Positions 1-7,563 of a stretch of 19,642 bases of DNA are shown here, piece by piece. The notes under the pieces are model-generated. The model was given only the letters and a program-made list of their open reading frames with translations. It ran no database searches and was not told the origin of the DNA. The translations under genes and the position numbers were made by a program. Origin of the DNA: Stramenopiles sp. TOSAG23-3 (lineage: Eukaryota > Sar); contig LT642396.1 of NCBI GenBank assembly GCA_900128585.1, positions 1-19,642 of the forward strand, in the 5' to 3' direction. Position 1 is the first letter of the stretch. Each line of letters begins with the position of its first letter.

Positions 1-31
<31 letters not shown>
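1..31. repeat. Poly-G homopolymer at the window edge
   Basis: Thirty-one consecutive G residues start the window and change abruptly to AT-rich DNA. Nothing similar occurs elsewhere in the window. Dark-cycle poly-G from two-colour sequencing, extended into a contig end, is the simplest reading. A real homopolymer tract is possible. It is not a recognisable telomere repeat, because no TTAGGG- or TTTAGGG-like unit is present. Confidence 0.9.
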
Positions 32-78
32 CTATTTAATTTAATTTAGTAAAAAAGGCCTTATTCAATGGTCCATAC

Positions 79-96
79 AAGAAAATTGGCTGTTAT
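79..96 (+). repeat. 18-nt shared element, copy 1
   Basis: The sequence aagaaaattggctgttat occurs here, at 17708-17725 on the same strand and at 18168-18185 on the opposite strand. The match to the second copy extends by two more bases on the left (77-96 against 17706-17725). The other two copies lie just after stop codons in the sense direction, so this copy could belong to the 3' UTR of a gene cut off at the left edge. No such gene can be seen. Confidence 0.7.
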
Positions 97-195
97 ATGT
101 GGCGAAATATTACGGCGGCTTGGGCGGCCGTAATCAACTTCACCCCGTGCGTCGTGGGAGAAAGTGCTAGCGTGGCACAGGCAGGTTCTTATTGT

Positions 196-311
196 TTTCT
201 TACTATACAAATATATATAGGTAAATTGTATAAGTACAATATAAAAAGTTTTTGCGATAAACGCGTGTTGTACTTGTAATATTTGCCTATATAAATCCGT
301 ATAGCAAAAAA
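196..311. repeat. Imperfect foldback (about 116 nt)
   Basis: An inverted repeat is centred near 253/254. The core arms 214-241 and 266-293 match at 23 of 28 positions. Three of the five mismatches would be G:U wobbles in a plus-strand RNA. The outer arms ctatac (203-208) and gtatag (299-304) extend the symmetry, and T/A runs extend it to 196 and 311. The loop is about 24 nt. It could be a structured RNA, a precursor-like hairpin or a small foldback mobile element. No target-site duplication was recognised. Confidence 0.65.
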
Positions 312-652
312 TGCCCCCAAAAAAGTTAGTCGGTGCTCTGTGGCTGGACATTTGCGCCTAGTGAAAAAGTACAGGCAATAGCAGACCACCACTTCACCGA
401 TTTTCGGATCTAATAATTCAAAATTAGTAGGAAAAAAGGAAGAAGAGTGTGGTGTAGAGTAACAAAACTCAGCAAAAAAATCACATGTGTAATAATATAA
501 TTTAGAATATGTATTAAAGTAATACATTTTAGAAACAGAACAGGAATATTGAGACGGGTGAATTAAATTGTGTGTCTATACCGTTTTCAAGAATTTTGAT
601 AAGAATAGTTTCTGTCTTGTATATTTTTGTTCAAACGAGCCAAACGGTCAAG

Positions 653-1831
653 ATGTCGGGACAACAAATTCGGGTTTATTTCAACCAAAAATGGCAACCC
701 GGCAACATCGTGCACGAAGAATCAAAAAATGGAGTGAAAGTATTCAAAGTAAAATACAACGATGGCGTAGAGGCCGTTGTAAACACAAAGTTGGACAAGT
801 ACATAATCATCAGGAATGTCACTTCCGATGAAGCGGAAGTTGTCGTTGATGAACCTGAGGTTTCTGGAGCTGGCGCGGCCTCAGAGGCAGAACTCGCTGA
901 TGCGAGCGGTTCGACAGAGCCCGGGAATGCCGGGTCGCCGAAGGAGGCAGTAGTCAACCCCCCCCCGGCACCCGCTCCACGATGGGATGAAAACATCATG
1001 GTATCAATACTGGACAAAGAAGTTTATGTAGAATTGGACAGAAAGGGTCTCCCTTGGTGCCGATACTGCGGAGCTCGGGACACTTCGGGCTGGAGCAGGG
1101 GCCCGTGGGCGTCAAAAACGCTCTGTATACCGCACTACGTGGCTTGGTGGCAGAAGAAAAAATTGGACCTAAGCGCGTATGCGGACGCCCTTCCAACGCA
1201 GCCCATCAACCCACACGAAAATACAGAATTCAAGTATACCGCATGGAAAAAAGAAAAGCAAAGAAAGATAGAAAGGCAAAAGTTGCAGGCCCAGGCGCAG
1301 AAACCGGCGACAAGCGGCATTGACGAGGCGGAGTTCGCACAGTTTGCCGAGAAAGAACGAAGCGCCGCAGAGAAGTCAGGTCGAAGAATAAGCTCTCGAG
1401 CAATCCGGGCAAAGTTTGTGAAGATGAAGGAAGAAAAAGAGCGGGGCATAAAGATGAAGGAGTTGAAAAAACAAGAGGAAATCGAAGAAGCGGGCAAACG
1501 AGAGAGGCGCCGACAACTCGAGGCACAGCGACGACTAGAGCGGGAACGGATGGAGGCGCTCCGGCAAGACCGAAAACGCGAGCAGGCGAGGAGAAAGAAG
1601 GAAACCGAAGATTTGAAATTGTCAAGGAAAAGGGAGAGGGAGACGAAGGTTAAGTTGGCGGTAAAATCAAAGAGGGTGAAAGTAGAGAAGAAAAGGGAGA
1701 GGCAGGCTGCTCTGGAGGAGGAGGCCAACGGAAGGAACAAAGTGTCGTGGACCGCGACGGCCTCCGACGAAAGCCCCCCGCCGCCGCAAGAGCCCATGGG
1801 ATTGTTTTGGACAAGGCCAAGGCGGGCGTAG
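653..1831 (+). CDS. Tudor-like / GATA-like zinc-finger protein with long charged coiled coil
   Basis: This is a 392-residue protein, probably nuclear and chromatin-associated. Residues 7-53 read like a Tudor/Agenet barrel: V-Y-F, then K-W-x-P-G, then the V-K-Y-N-D-G strand typical of readers of modified histone tails. Residues 57-110 are an acidic, Ala/Pro-rich linker that includes a run of nine C bases. Residues 136-161 form a C-x2-C-x18-C-x2-H finger (C136, C139, C158, H161) with the GATA-like core TSGWSRGPW and a following basic stretch; the last ligand is His and not the usual Cys. From about 195 to 360 it is a highly charged K/R/E helix, probably a coiled coil with nuclear-localisation signals. 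The start chosen is the first ATG (A at -3); the frame is open for 27 codons upstream but has no ATG. It is convergent with the LRR gene. The domain reading is by motif, and the exact function is unknown. Confidence 0.75.
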   Translation: MSGQQIRVYFNQKWQPGNIVHEESKNGVKVFKVKYNDGVEAVVNTKLDKYIIIRNVTSDEAEVVVDEPEVSGAGAASEAELADASGSTEPGNAGSPKEAVVNPPPAPAPRWDENIMVSILDKEVYVELDRKGLPWCRYCGARDTSGWSRGPWASKTLCIPHYVAWWQKKKLDLSAYADALPTQPINPHENTEFKYTAWKKEKQRKIERQKLQAQAQKPATSGIDEAEFAQFAEKERSAAEKSGRRISSRAIRAKFVKMKEEKERGIKMKELKKQEEIEEAGKRERRRQLEAQRRLERERMEALRQDRKREQARRKKETEDLKLSRKRERETKVKLAVKSKRVKVEKKRERQAALEEEANGRNKVSWTATASDESPPPPQEPMGLFWTRPRRA

Positions 1832-2044
1832 TGGGCAAACGGTTTCTGAAAGAGTCAAACAACCATGTCGTATTTTCGTGAGAGAGGCGCAGAGTTCTCT
1901 GGAGAGCAAATTGAAACAAGCCCCCGTGCAAGACCTACACTAGTTTATGGCGCTATGTTACGTTTTCTTAATTACTTCTTCTTCTTTTATTTTTACAAAA
2001 AATCAAACCTGCCACACCTGCCACTACTGGCATTTTTTAACGCT

Positions 2045-3220
2045 CTACATGAATGCCTCGTGGTCTAATGTTTCCTCGTACACAATTCCAGCGTCTAGAC
2101 TCTCCACCAACCTTCTATGGTCCTCACCGTACACTGGCATCCCGTGAATCACATGTGGGACGTTGGACGCTGGCGGGTTTGCTCCAGGGTTCAGTTTATC
2201 GAGCAGCGCAAAGTCTTCCTCTGTGAGCACACGCCGCCTCGTTGGATTCAAGTGATCTTTTTGCGATGTTGATGGCGAGTCCGAGAGTAAGGCTCCCTGC
2301 TTTGGCATGCAAATGGTCGTCGTTGATACCGTATCGAATTCCAAAATAAGTTCGTACTGGTTGAGCAAATCGCATTCGGACAGCAACGTACTATACTGTG
2401 CGAACCTGGAGACCCTCCGTGCCCGTACAATGAAGTCGGAGTCTTGCAGGGTGTCCGGCTCTATGGCCCGGATTTTTGTTCTACCTAAATCTATTTCTCT
2501 CAACTTTGGGCAACCCGCCAAGTGCGTGTAATTCGTCGCCGTCCCATTCATTTGAATCCGCAGCAACGAGTCCAAGTTCCGAAAGGTGCCGGGCTCTATC
2601 ACAGAGAGATTCGGGTTAATGGAAAGGCGAATGGTCTCCACCAGCGGAAGATTCTCGAATGTGCCTTGCGCCAAAGATGTAAGGCTATTGTTTGTTATTC
2701 GAATATGGGTCAGGCCGGGAAGGTTCACGAACGAGCCGACCTCAATCCCAGAGATTTGATTATCGTCCAGCAGTATAGTTGCCAGCTCTGGTAGATCAGT
2801 GAAAGCCCCCGCAGTAATGTTTTTTATCTTGTTGTTTCGCAGGTCTACGATTTGCAGCAATGGTAAGTTTTTCAAAAAATTGGAAGGGATATACTCTATG
2901 TTATTGTTGTGAAAACTGGCGGACATAATTGTTTTCGGCATTCCAATTGGCGCCGAAGTCAAGCCCACACTGTCGCAGTTCCAGGTCAACTTTGAGCAAA
3001 AGCAAGTAGGTGGGCAGGTTTGTGCTCGGCTGGATGCCATGTGAGTCATTGGAGACCTATACGCTACAGACTCGTCTCCACGAACGGGAGGAACAGGAAC
3101 ATCGGGCATACTTTGATACCCTGCTTCCGCCACGTATGTACAAAATTCGGCGAGGGTAAGAAAACAAAGCCAAGCCTTCCACAGGCACGGCACCCAACGT
3201 TGCTTGGCAGTACCATTCAT
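2045..3220 (-). CDS. Secreted leucine-rich repeat protein with LRRNT cap
   Basis: This is a 391-residue extracellular LRR protein. The N-terminus has a short basic region and a hydrophobic core around residues 13-31, consistent with a signal peptide. Residues 69-82 are a clean LRRNT Cys cap with spacing C-x3-C-x-C-x6-C (C69, C73, C75, C82). About seven 24-residue LRRs follow (roughly 96-258), with units such as LP-LLQIVDLRNNKI and N-x-L/I at the turn. The C-terminal part has further cysteines (C237, C283, C304) and a polar tail, with no transmembrane segment or GPI-type end. The likely role is protein recognition outside the cell; the partner is unknown. The LRRNT arrangement is best known from animal LRR proteins. 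The start ATG has A at -3. An AATAAA on the minus strand lies about 55 nt past the stop. Confidence 0.85.
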   Translation of the reverse strand: MNGTAKQRWVPCLWKAWLCFLTLAEFCTYVAEAGYQSMPDVPVPPVRGDESVAYRSPMTHMASSRAQTCPPTCFCSKLTWNCDSVGLTSAPIGMPKTIMSASFHNNNIEYIPSNFLKNLPLLQIVDLRNNKIKNITAGAFTDLPELATILLDDNQISGIEVGSFVNLPGLTHIRITNNSLTSLAQGTFENLPLVETIRLSINPNLSVIEPGTFRNLDSLLRIQMNGTATNYTHLAGCPKLREIDLGRTKIRAIEPDTLQDSDFIVRARRVSRFAQYSTLLSECDLLNQYELILEFDTVSTTTICMPKQGALLSDSPSTSQKDHLNPTRRRVLTEEDFALLDKLNPGANPPASNVPHVIHGMPVYGEDHRRLVESLDAGIVYEETLDHEAFM

Positions 3221-4326
3221 GGTGGACTGAAGGGGCTATCGTGACACACCTTACCTCTTTACTTCAACAAATGCTTCCAGCGAAGGTTCTTACGTTGAAG
3301 TTTCGCGAAGGATGTTTGAAAACTATTTTCAATCGCTGAATCTTAAACTCCGTGGCATCATTTTGAATCTTATTTACCGCACAATAATAATTTCATTCTT
3401 CTTATTATTATTATTTTTGAGCAGTAGTACACCACCACGCACGAGGAGTGATAATAAGTAAAAATAATTTTAAAAAAATAATACAGAATATTCAAAGTTT
3501 TTTTGTTCAGGGGGGTCTTGGCTTGCTATAGTTTGTAGTATTTTCCCTATACAATATTTCCAAATATATGTATTGAATCGATTATTATCAATAAAAAGAC
3601 CTATGAGTACCGTAAAATGAGCAAATAATTGGAAATAATTATATAGGCACAATGAATATCAATCAAAAACCATTTATAATACAGAATATTGTACTTGTTT
3701 ATTTTGAAAGGGAAAGATTTTTTCCGCAACCTTAGTTAAGTACAAGAGCAGTCTTTTTTTAACTGTTAGCCCAACTGTCCAATGCTGTGATGATGATCAG
3801 TTTCTTATCAGTTTCTGATCATCAGTTCCTTTCCGTTTTCGTGTGAAAGGCACACCTTTCTTAGTCTAGGACTATACTACGGTAGTGACTTGGACCAATC
3901 ACACAGGACCAGTTAAGTTCCTTTTTTATATTAGTTATAATTTGGATTATTTAATGTAATAGATCTTCTTCTTTCTTCTTTCATCAGATCCGTTTTTTAC
4001 AAAATGTAATCACTTCGTACTCATCTACGGTATTTACCTGTACCATACCTTAATAACTTTTTTTGGTCCCACCTCCATCCTCCTCCTACTACCAAGTGGT
4101 ACAAGTTTTTATTATTATTGTTTGGTACTACATAATTGGATCCTACATTTTAATTACTTTGCTCGCTTCAGAAGTGCCAGTTAACAGACGAAATTACCAC
4201 CGTTCGTGTGAGACGACTTATAAATTCACCAAGATAAGCGGACAGGGGGCAGAGAATCCGATAGTTTCAATAGCTGTATTTGATCTCACGCCAGCTCAAC
4301 AGTTTGGCTGCACTTTTGTGTCACCG
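3221..4326. other. Divergent intergenic region between the LRR gene and the C2-like gene
   Basis: About 1.1 kb lies between two divergent start codons, so it should hold both promoters. It is AT-rich. It contains a 10-bp-arm hairpin (3791-3824), a 14-nt direct repeat taatacagaatatt at 3479-3492 and 3677-3690, and an 11-bp palindrome actacggtagt near 3879. The frame of the C2-like gene is open from 4063 but has no ATG before 4327. No RNA gene was recognised. Confidence 0.55.
3791..3824. repeat. Hairpin with 10-bp arms
   Basis: tgatgatcag (3791-3800) and ctgatcatca (3815-3824) are perfect inverted copies around a 14-nt loop that itself contains another atcagttt. Three ATCAGTT words therefore lie within about 35 bases. 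It sits between divergent promoters and could be a regulatory site. The function is inferred from position only. Confidence 0.5.
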
Positions 4327-5610
4327 ATGGGTAAAAAGAAGAAACATAGCGGGGAAATATATCTTACTCCCCGTAAAGGCGAAGCGGGGCAACCATCGGG
4401 CGACGAAGAGAAAGCGGAGAAAGCGAGAGATACGATCCATGATGCGTTTTCTGGAATTAGGGAAGAGACGAAGGAAGGCGGAGGCGAAGCAATGCACGAT
4501 GGAGAAGAAATCGTCGTTGCAGACAGTGCAGCAGCACCACTATTGGAAGTAGAGTCGGGAGAAACTGGGGTCGAGAAAAACATTTATACGGGGCACGGTC
4601 TCGGAAAGAAGATTAAGTTCGTAGGGGAGTACGAGGCTAATAATTCTGGCAAACCAATGGACGTCCAAACTGTCTCTTATAGCGCCTCGCATTTGATTTT
4701 AGGTGAAAATGGCCACCACAGTCTACTGAAGTTTAGAAAGTGTGCAAAGGCGGTGGTCGCGGCGGGAAGGTTGACGAAAGGGAGTGCTTTGCAACAGCGT
4801 TGGTACAAGTCTATTTCGAATGAGTTAGGGGGGCGTCCCGTGAGGGAGGCTACAATAGAAGAGCTTGTATACATTGCCAAGAGGGAAAACATTCCTATCC
4901 CAAAGCGCGGAAGCTTGTACGGTTATGTTAATGTGTTTGTCTCGAAAGTGAGAAAAATATCGTTCGATAATCCCATTGGTTTCGTCGTGGGGTTATTCGG
5001 TTGGAAAAAACCGTCGGTATCCATCTCAGTGAGAAAGAGGTCTCCGGTGAGTTTGGGGGCTTGCAAGGGCATGTTCTTTACTAGGGTCAGAGGACAAGAA
5101 AAACCGGAGCACATAGAAGTTCACGACAAATATGTAGAGGACGTCGTCGTTCAAGTCTATCGAGGGGAGCGGTTGGTTGGAGAAGGGTTTTCCAAGGTTA
5201 ATTTGGCCTCCGAAAACCCGTCTGGTGTTCTGGAGCATTCGGCGAAGATAAAAATTTATGCATCTAAAGACCTTGCAAAAGGAAAGTGGCAAAAGCTGTA
5301 CGACAGAATTTTCAGGTACAGAGGAGATGTGAACATTAATTATACGTACGACAAGTCTGCTGCCGAGGAGTTGGGGGGGCTCTCCTATCGTCGCGCGTTG
5401 ATAAACGCAATCGGGTTGCCGATTAGCGATTTGCCAAGAAACTTGGACAGGAAGAAAGAACTGAAGGCCTTGGGCATAAAATTGAACAAAAAGAAAAATA
5501 GTGACATGAGATGGGGCAAGCTAAGGGCGAACTATACCCCTCAGGTTGATAACCATAGAAGTAAATCCGCTGCAACCATTGTCCCCGTTCTTAACTTTCC
5601 AACACGGTGA
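4327..5610 (+). CDS. C2-like domain protein of unknown function
   Basis: This is a 427-residue protein with no signal peptide or membrane span. Residues 1-70 are polar and low complexity (K-rich start, then E/G-rich). Residues 130-195 are mostly helical and basic. Residues about 198-342 follow the strand order of a C2 sandwich: GYVNVFVSKV; KPSVSISVRK; a DVVVQVYRGERLVGEG strand pair; and a KWQKLYDR...GDVNINYTYD end that resembles the W-x-x-L...G-x-I closing strands of C2 domains. The Ca2+-binding Asp residues expected near the D-P-Y position are absent (K-P-S here), so any lipid or protein binding would be Ca2+-independent. Residues 370-427 are basic. The start used is the first ATG (G at +4). 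The reading frame is open for 88 codons upstream without an ATG, so a spliced 5' extension cannot be excluded. AATAAA occurs within 20 nt of the stop. The C2 assignment is tentative. Confidence 0.65.
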   Translation: MGKKKKHSGEIYLTPRKGEAGQPSGDEEKAEKARDTIHDAFSGIREETKEGGGEAMHDGEEIVVADSAAAPLLEVESGETGVEKNIYTGHGLGKKIKFVGEYEANNSGKPMDVQTVSYSASHLILGENGHHSLLKFRKCAKAVVAAGRLTKGSALQQRWYKSISNELGGRPVREATIEELVYIAKRENIPIPKRGSLYGYVNVFVSKVRKISFDNPIGFVVGLFGWKKPSVSISVRKRSPVSLGACKGMFFTRVRGQEKPEHIEVHDKYVEDVVVQVYRGERLVGEGFSKVNLASENPSGVLEHSAKIKIYASKDLAKGKWQKLYDRIFRYRGDVNINYTYDKSAAEELGGLSYRRALINAIGLPISDLPRNLDRKKELKALGIKLNKKKNSDMRWGKLRANYTPQVDNHRSKSAATIVPVLNFPTR

Positions 5611-6038
5611 GTAGAAAAATAAAAAAGAAGGTCTGCATTTTTTTTCTACCTTGTTCCAATTTAATATGATGATCTATATTATTATATAGGAAATTGTTGT
5701 CAGTGTAAAATAGTATAAACGTTTGTAATCTTTTTATTTATAACTGATAAAAAAATCATCAATTTGTGGAAAAATACAGGTAAATAACAAGGGAAAAAAA
5801 CTCGTTCTTTCTTCTTTTTCTCTTCTTCTTCTTTTCTTCAAAAAAATTTGAACTGATAGATACTATACTTACGCACTATATTTCTCATTCAAATATTAAA
5901 TGAAGAAACGAGGTAGTCTATATATATAGAATTTATTATGAAAATGAAAACGGGTTGTAAGGAGACGAAACATTAAACACAACCTTTAAGATCGTTTGTT
6001 TTATTTTATCTTATCTTGACGAAGCGAAAGACGGGACA
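5611..6038. other. AT-rich intergenic spacer
   Basis: This spacer separates two genes in tandem and presumably contains the 3' end of the C2-like gene and the promoter of the next gene. It has T/C-rich tracts (5805-5840), runs of A and a tatatata stretch near 5921. I see no gene or RNA in it. Confidence 0.5.
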
Positions 6039-7244
6039 ATGGATTTGAGCTTGGATGACTTAATTAAGAGGGATAAGAAAAACAAGGGGGGCGGCAACGG
6101 GAAAGGCGGCAACGGGAAAGGCGGCAACGGGAAAGGCGGCAACGGGAAAGGCGGCAACGGGGAAGGTGGGAACGGCAAGAACGCCAGGAAGCGCCCGCAG
6201 AAAAACAACAACGATTCCAGGAATACCAAGCGGAAAGACCACCCCCAGAAAAATAATGGAAGCAAAAACAAGAAACGCCAAAGGGGAGGTGGTGAAGACG
6301 GCGAGCGCGGTGGCAAACGAAGGAGAGACACTCCTTTGCCTGGCTCGTTCGGGCGACGTGGAAACGCTGGAGGAAAAGGCGGAAAACGTGACTTTCACAG
6401 GGGAGACCCCCACCGCCGCCAATCGAACCACCCGAAGCAGCAGAGGGAAGAAAGCTTTGACTTTCAAGCGGCATGGCGCCAAAACCACGTTGCCATCCAG
6501 TTGCAGGGCATCGATATGGTAGTTTGCTACAACAGTGGGCGCCTGGTGTTGAACTCCGCTGGACAACAAAACCGTTACTACTTGAAAGCCTTTAACCTCA
6601 TTTTGAAAGTGTTCGGTCTGACCATTCAGCCAAGTGGCCCCAGGATGTGGACAATCTATGATACAAATGTGCCGGAATTTCGACAAAAGTTTTTCGACGG
6701 GTGCTACGTTATGGATTCCATGAAGAGCAAAGAGAGAATGCGATTAAGGTGGAGAGTGATCAATGAATTGTACGGGAGAACAGTGGAAGAATACGAGCCC
6801 TCGCGCAATGCAGCCCCGCCCGCGCTGAAGTCAAACACATGGCGCCCTGCCAACGCTTTGGACAATGTCGCAGACGAAGGCGCTGCTGCCGTCGGGGCCA
6901 GATCTGCGGACGAAGAACTCCCGGAGCACGAGAAAACAGGACCAATATACTTCTTGCGCGCGTTATGCGAGAGAAGAGGATGGAGCGCCCCAGAGTTTAC
7001 AAAGGAAGAAAATGATGATTTTCAACTCGGCTATACCGTAAAGCTTTCCATTTTTGAAGATCCAATCTCACCTTCACAGTGGCACGACAAAGACAGCGAT
7101 GCCAAAGTGAACGCTGCCAAGGAAGCCCTGGACCTAGTCCGCGAATACCAGAAAGCGCAAAAACAAGAAGCGTCTGCGGAATCGTCACAGATTGGGGGGT
7201 TCGAAGATTTGCAGAAAGCAGACGACAGCACAGCCGCGGAATGA
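6039..7244 (+). CDS. UAP56-binding-motif protein with NGKGG repeat and dsRBD-like C-terminus
   Basis: This is a 401-residue candidate mRNA-export adaptor. Residues 1-11, MDLSLDDLIKR, match the UAP56/DDX39-binding motif at the N-terminus of ALYREF/Yra1 and UIF (consensus M-D-M-S-L-D-D-I-I-K), which docks the TREX RNA helicase. Residues 18-47 are six GGNGK-type units, followed by a very basic G/R/K/N-rich region to about residue 136, suited to binding RNA. Residues 143-250 form an unrecognised globular domain. Residues 300-370 look like a double-stranded-RNA-binding fold: L-R-A-L-C-E-R-R-G-W-x-x-P-E-F, central strands, then AKVNAAKEALDLV. The usual K-K before A-K is replaced by D-S-D, so RNA contacts there may be weak. 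There is no RRM, so it is not a canonical Aly/REF. The start ATG has A at -3 and G at +4. Export function is inferred from the motif. Confidence 0.78.
   Translation: MDLSLDDLIKRDKKNKGGGNGKGGNGKGGNGKGGNGKGGNGEGGNGKNARKRPQKNNNDSRNTKRKDHPQKNNGSKNKKRQRGGGEDGERGGKRRRDTPLPGSFGRRGNAGGKGGKRDFHRGDPHRRQSNHPKQQREESFDFQAAWRQNHVAIQLQGIDMVVCYNSGRLVLNSAGQQNRYYLKAFNLILKVFGLTIQPSGPRMWTIYDTNVPEFRQKFFDGCYVMDSMKSKERMRLRWRVINELYGRTVEEYEPSRNAAPPALKSNTWRPANALDNVADEGAAAVGARSADEELPEHEKTGPIYFLRALCERRGWSAPEFTKEENDDFQLGYTVKLSIFEDPISPSQWHDKDSDAKVNAAKEALDLVREYQKAQKQEASAESSQIGGFEDLQKADDSTAAE
6090..6179 (+). repeat. 15-bp coding minisatellite (GGNGK units)
   Basis: Six in-frame copies of a 15-bp unit (ggcggcaacgggaaa, the last two diverged) encode GGNGK repeats next to the N-terminal motif. 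Near-identical copies at DNA level imply recent expansion. Copy number is likely to vary between strains without disturbing the frame. Confidence 0.9.
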
Positions 7245-7563
7245 GTGGGACCAAATGTGACCCCCCTCCCCCCCACCTGGACCAGCAACGCCGTCGGGGG
7301 CGCAGTGCTCAAGCACAGAAAATAACTTTTTCATATATGAGAAAGTATTTTGTTTTTTCATATATGAAGTAAAAATGAAAATATGTTTTCTCATTATATT
7401 CTAGATTTTCAATTTTTTAAAAGAGAATATTTTACAAAGTATTTTGGTTTCGTTCTGTCTCTCTCTCTCTCTCCGGTAAAAAAATTAACACTCTAGCGCC
7501 CCCGAACACCGTTTGCCACAAAAGTGTTTCCAGCTTGTCAAAAAGTCTCTCTCTGTCCCACTT
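7245..7563. other. Convergent 3' intergenic region
   Basis: This lies between two convergent genes and presumably holds both 3' UTRs. It contains two nearly identical words, ttttttcatatatgaR, at about 7328-7342 and 7356-7371, each with an internal catatatg palindrome, and a CT dinucleotide tract at about 7456-7474. No gene was seen. Confidence 0.55.

Larger units (their letters stand above)
32..652. other. AT-rich non-coding region upstream of the Tudor/GATA-like gene
   Basis: No convincing gene is seen. The small ORFs here are AT-rich, lack domains and overlap on both strands. The stretch holds one copy of an 18-nt element shared with the far right of the window (79-96) and a large imperfect foldback (196-311). 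The last 200 bases before the ATG at 653 presumably contain the promoter and 5' UTR of the first gene, but no clear TATA box or initiator could be assigned. Confidence 0.6.

Noticed and set aside
97-279. 60-codon ORF near the left edge
   Set aside because: It runs through the foldback element and AT-rich DNA, has no motif, and competes with equally long frames on the other strand.
1135-1797. 220-codon minus-strand frame opposite the Tudor/GATA-like gene
   Set aside because: It is the antisense of a K/R/E-rich coiled coil, which gives a Ser/Phe/Leu-rich translation with no motif.
3298-3311. 14-nt match aagtttcgcgaagg shared with the cyclase coding region (17472-17485)
   Set aside because: Flanks are unrelated, the word is short and partly palindromic, and one copy is coding. 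It is probably coincidence.
6060-6686. 208-codon minus-strand frame opposite the NGKGG repeat
   Set aside because: It arises from the 15-bp repeat read backwards; the plus strand has the functional N-terminal motif and a better start context.
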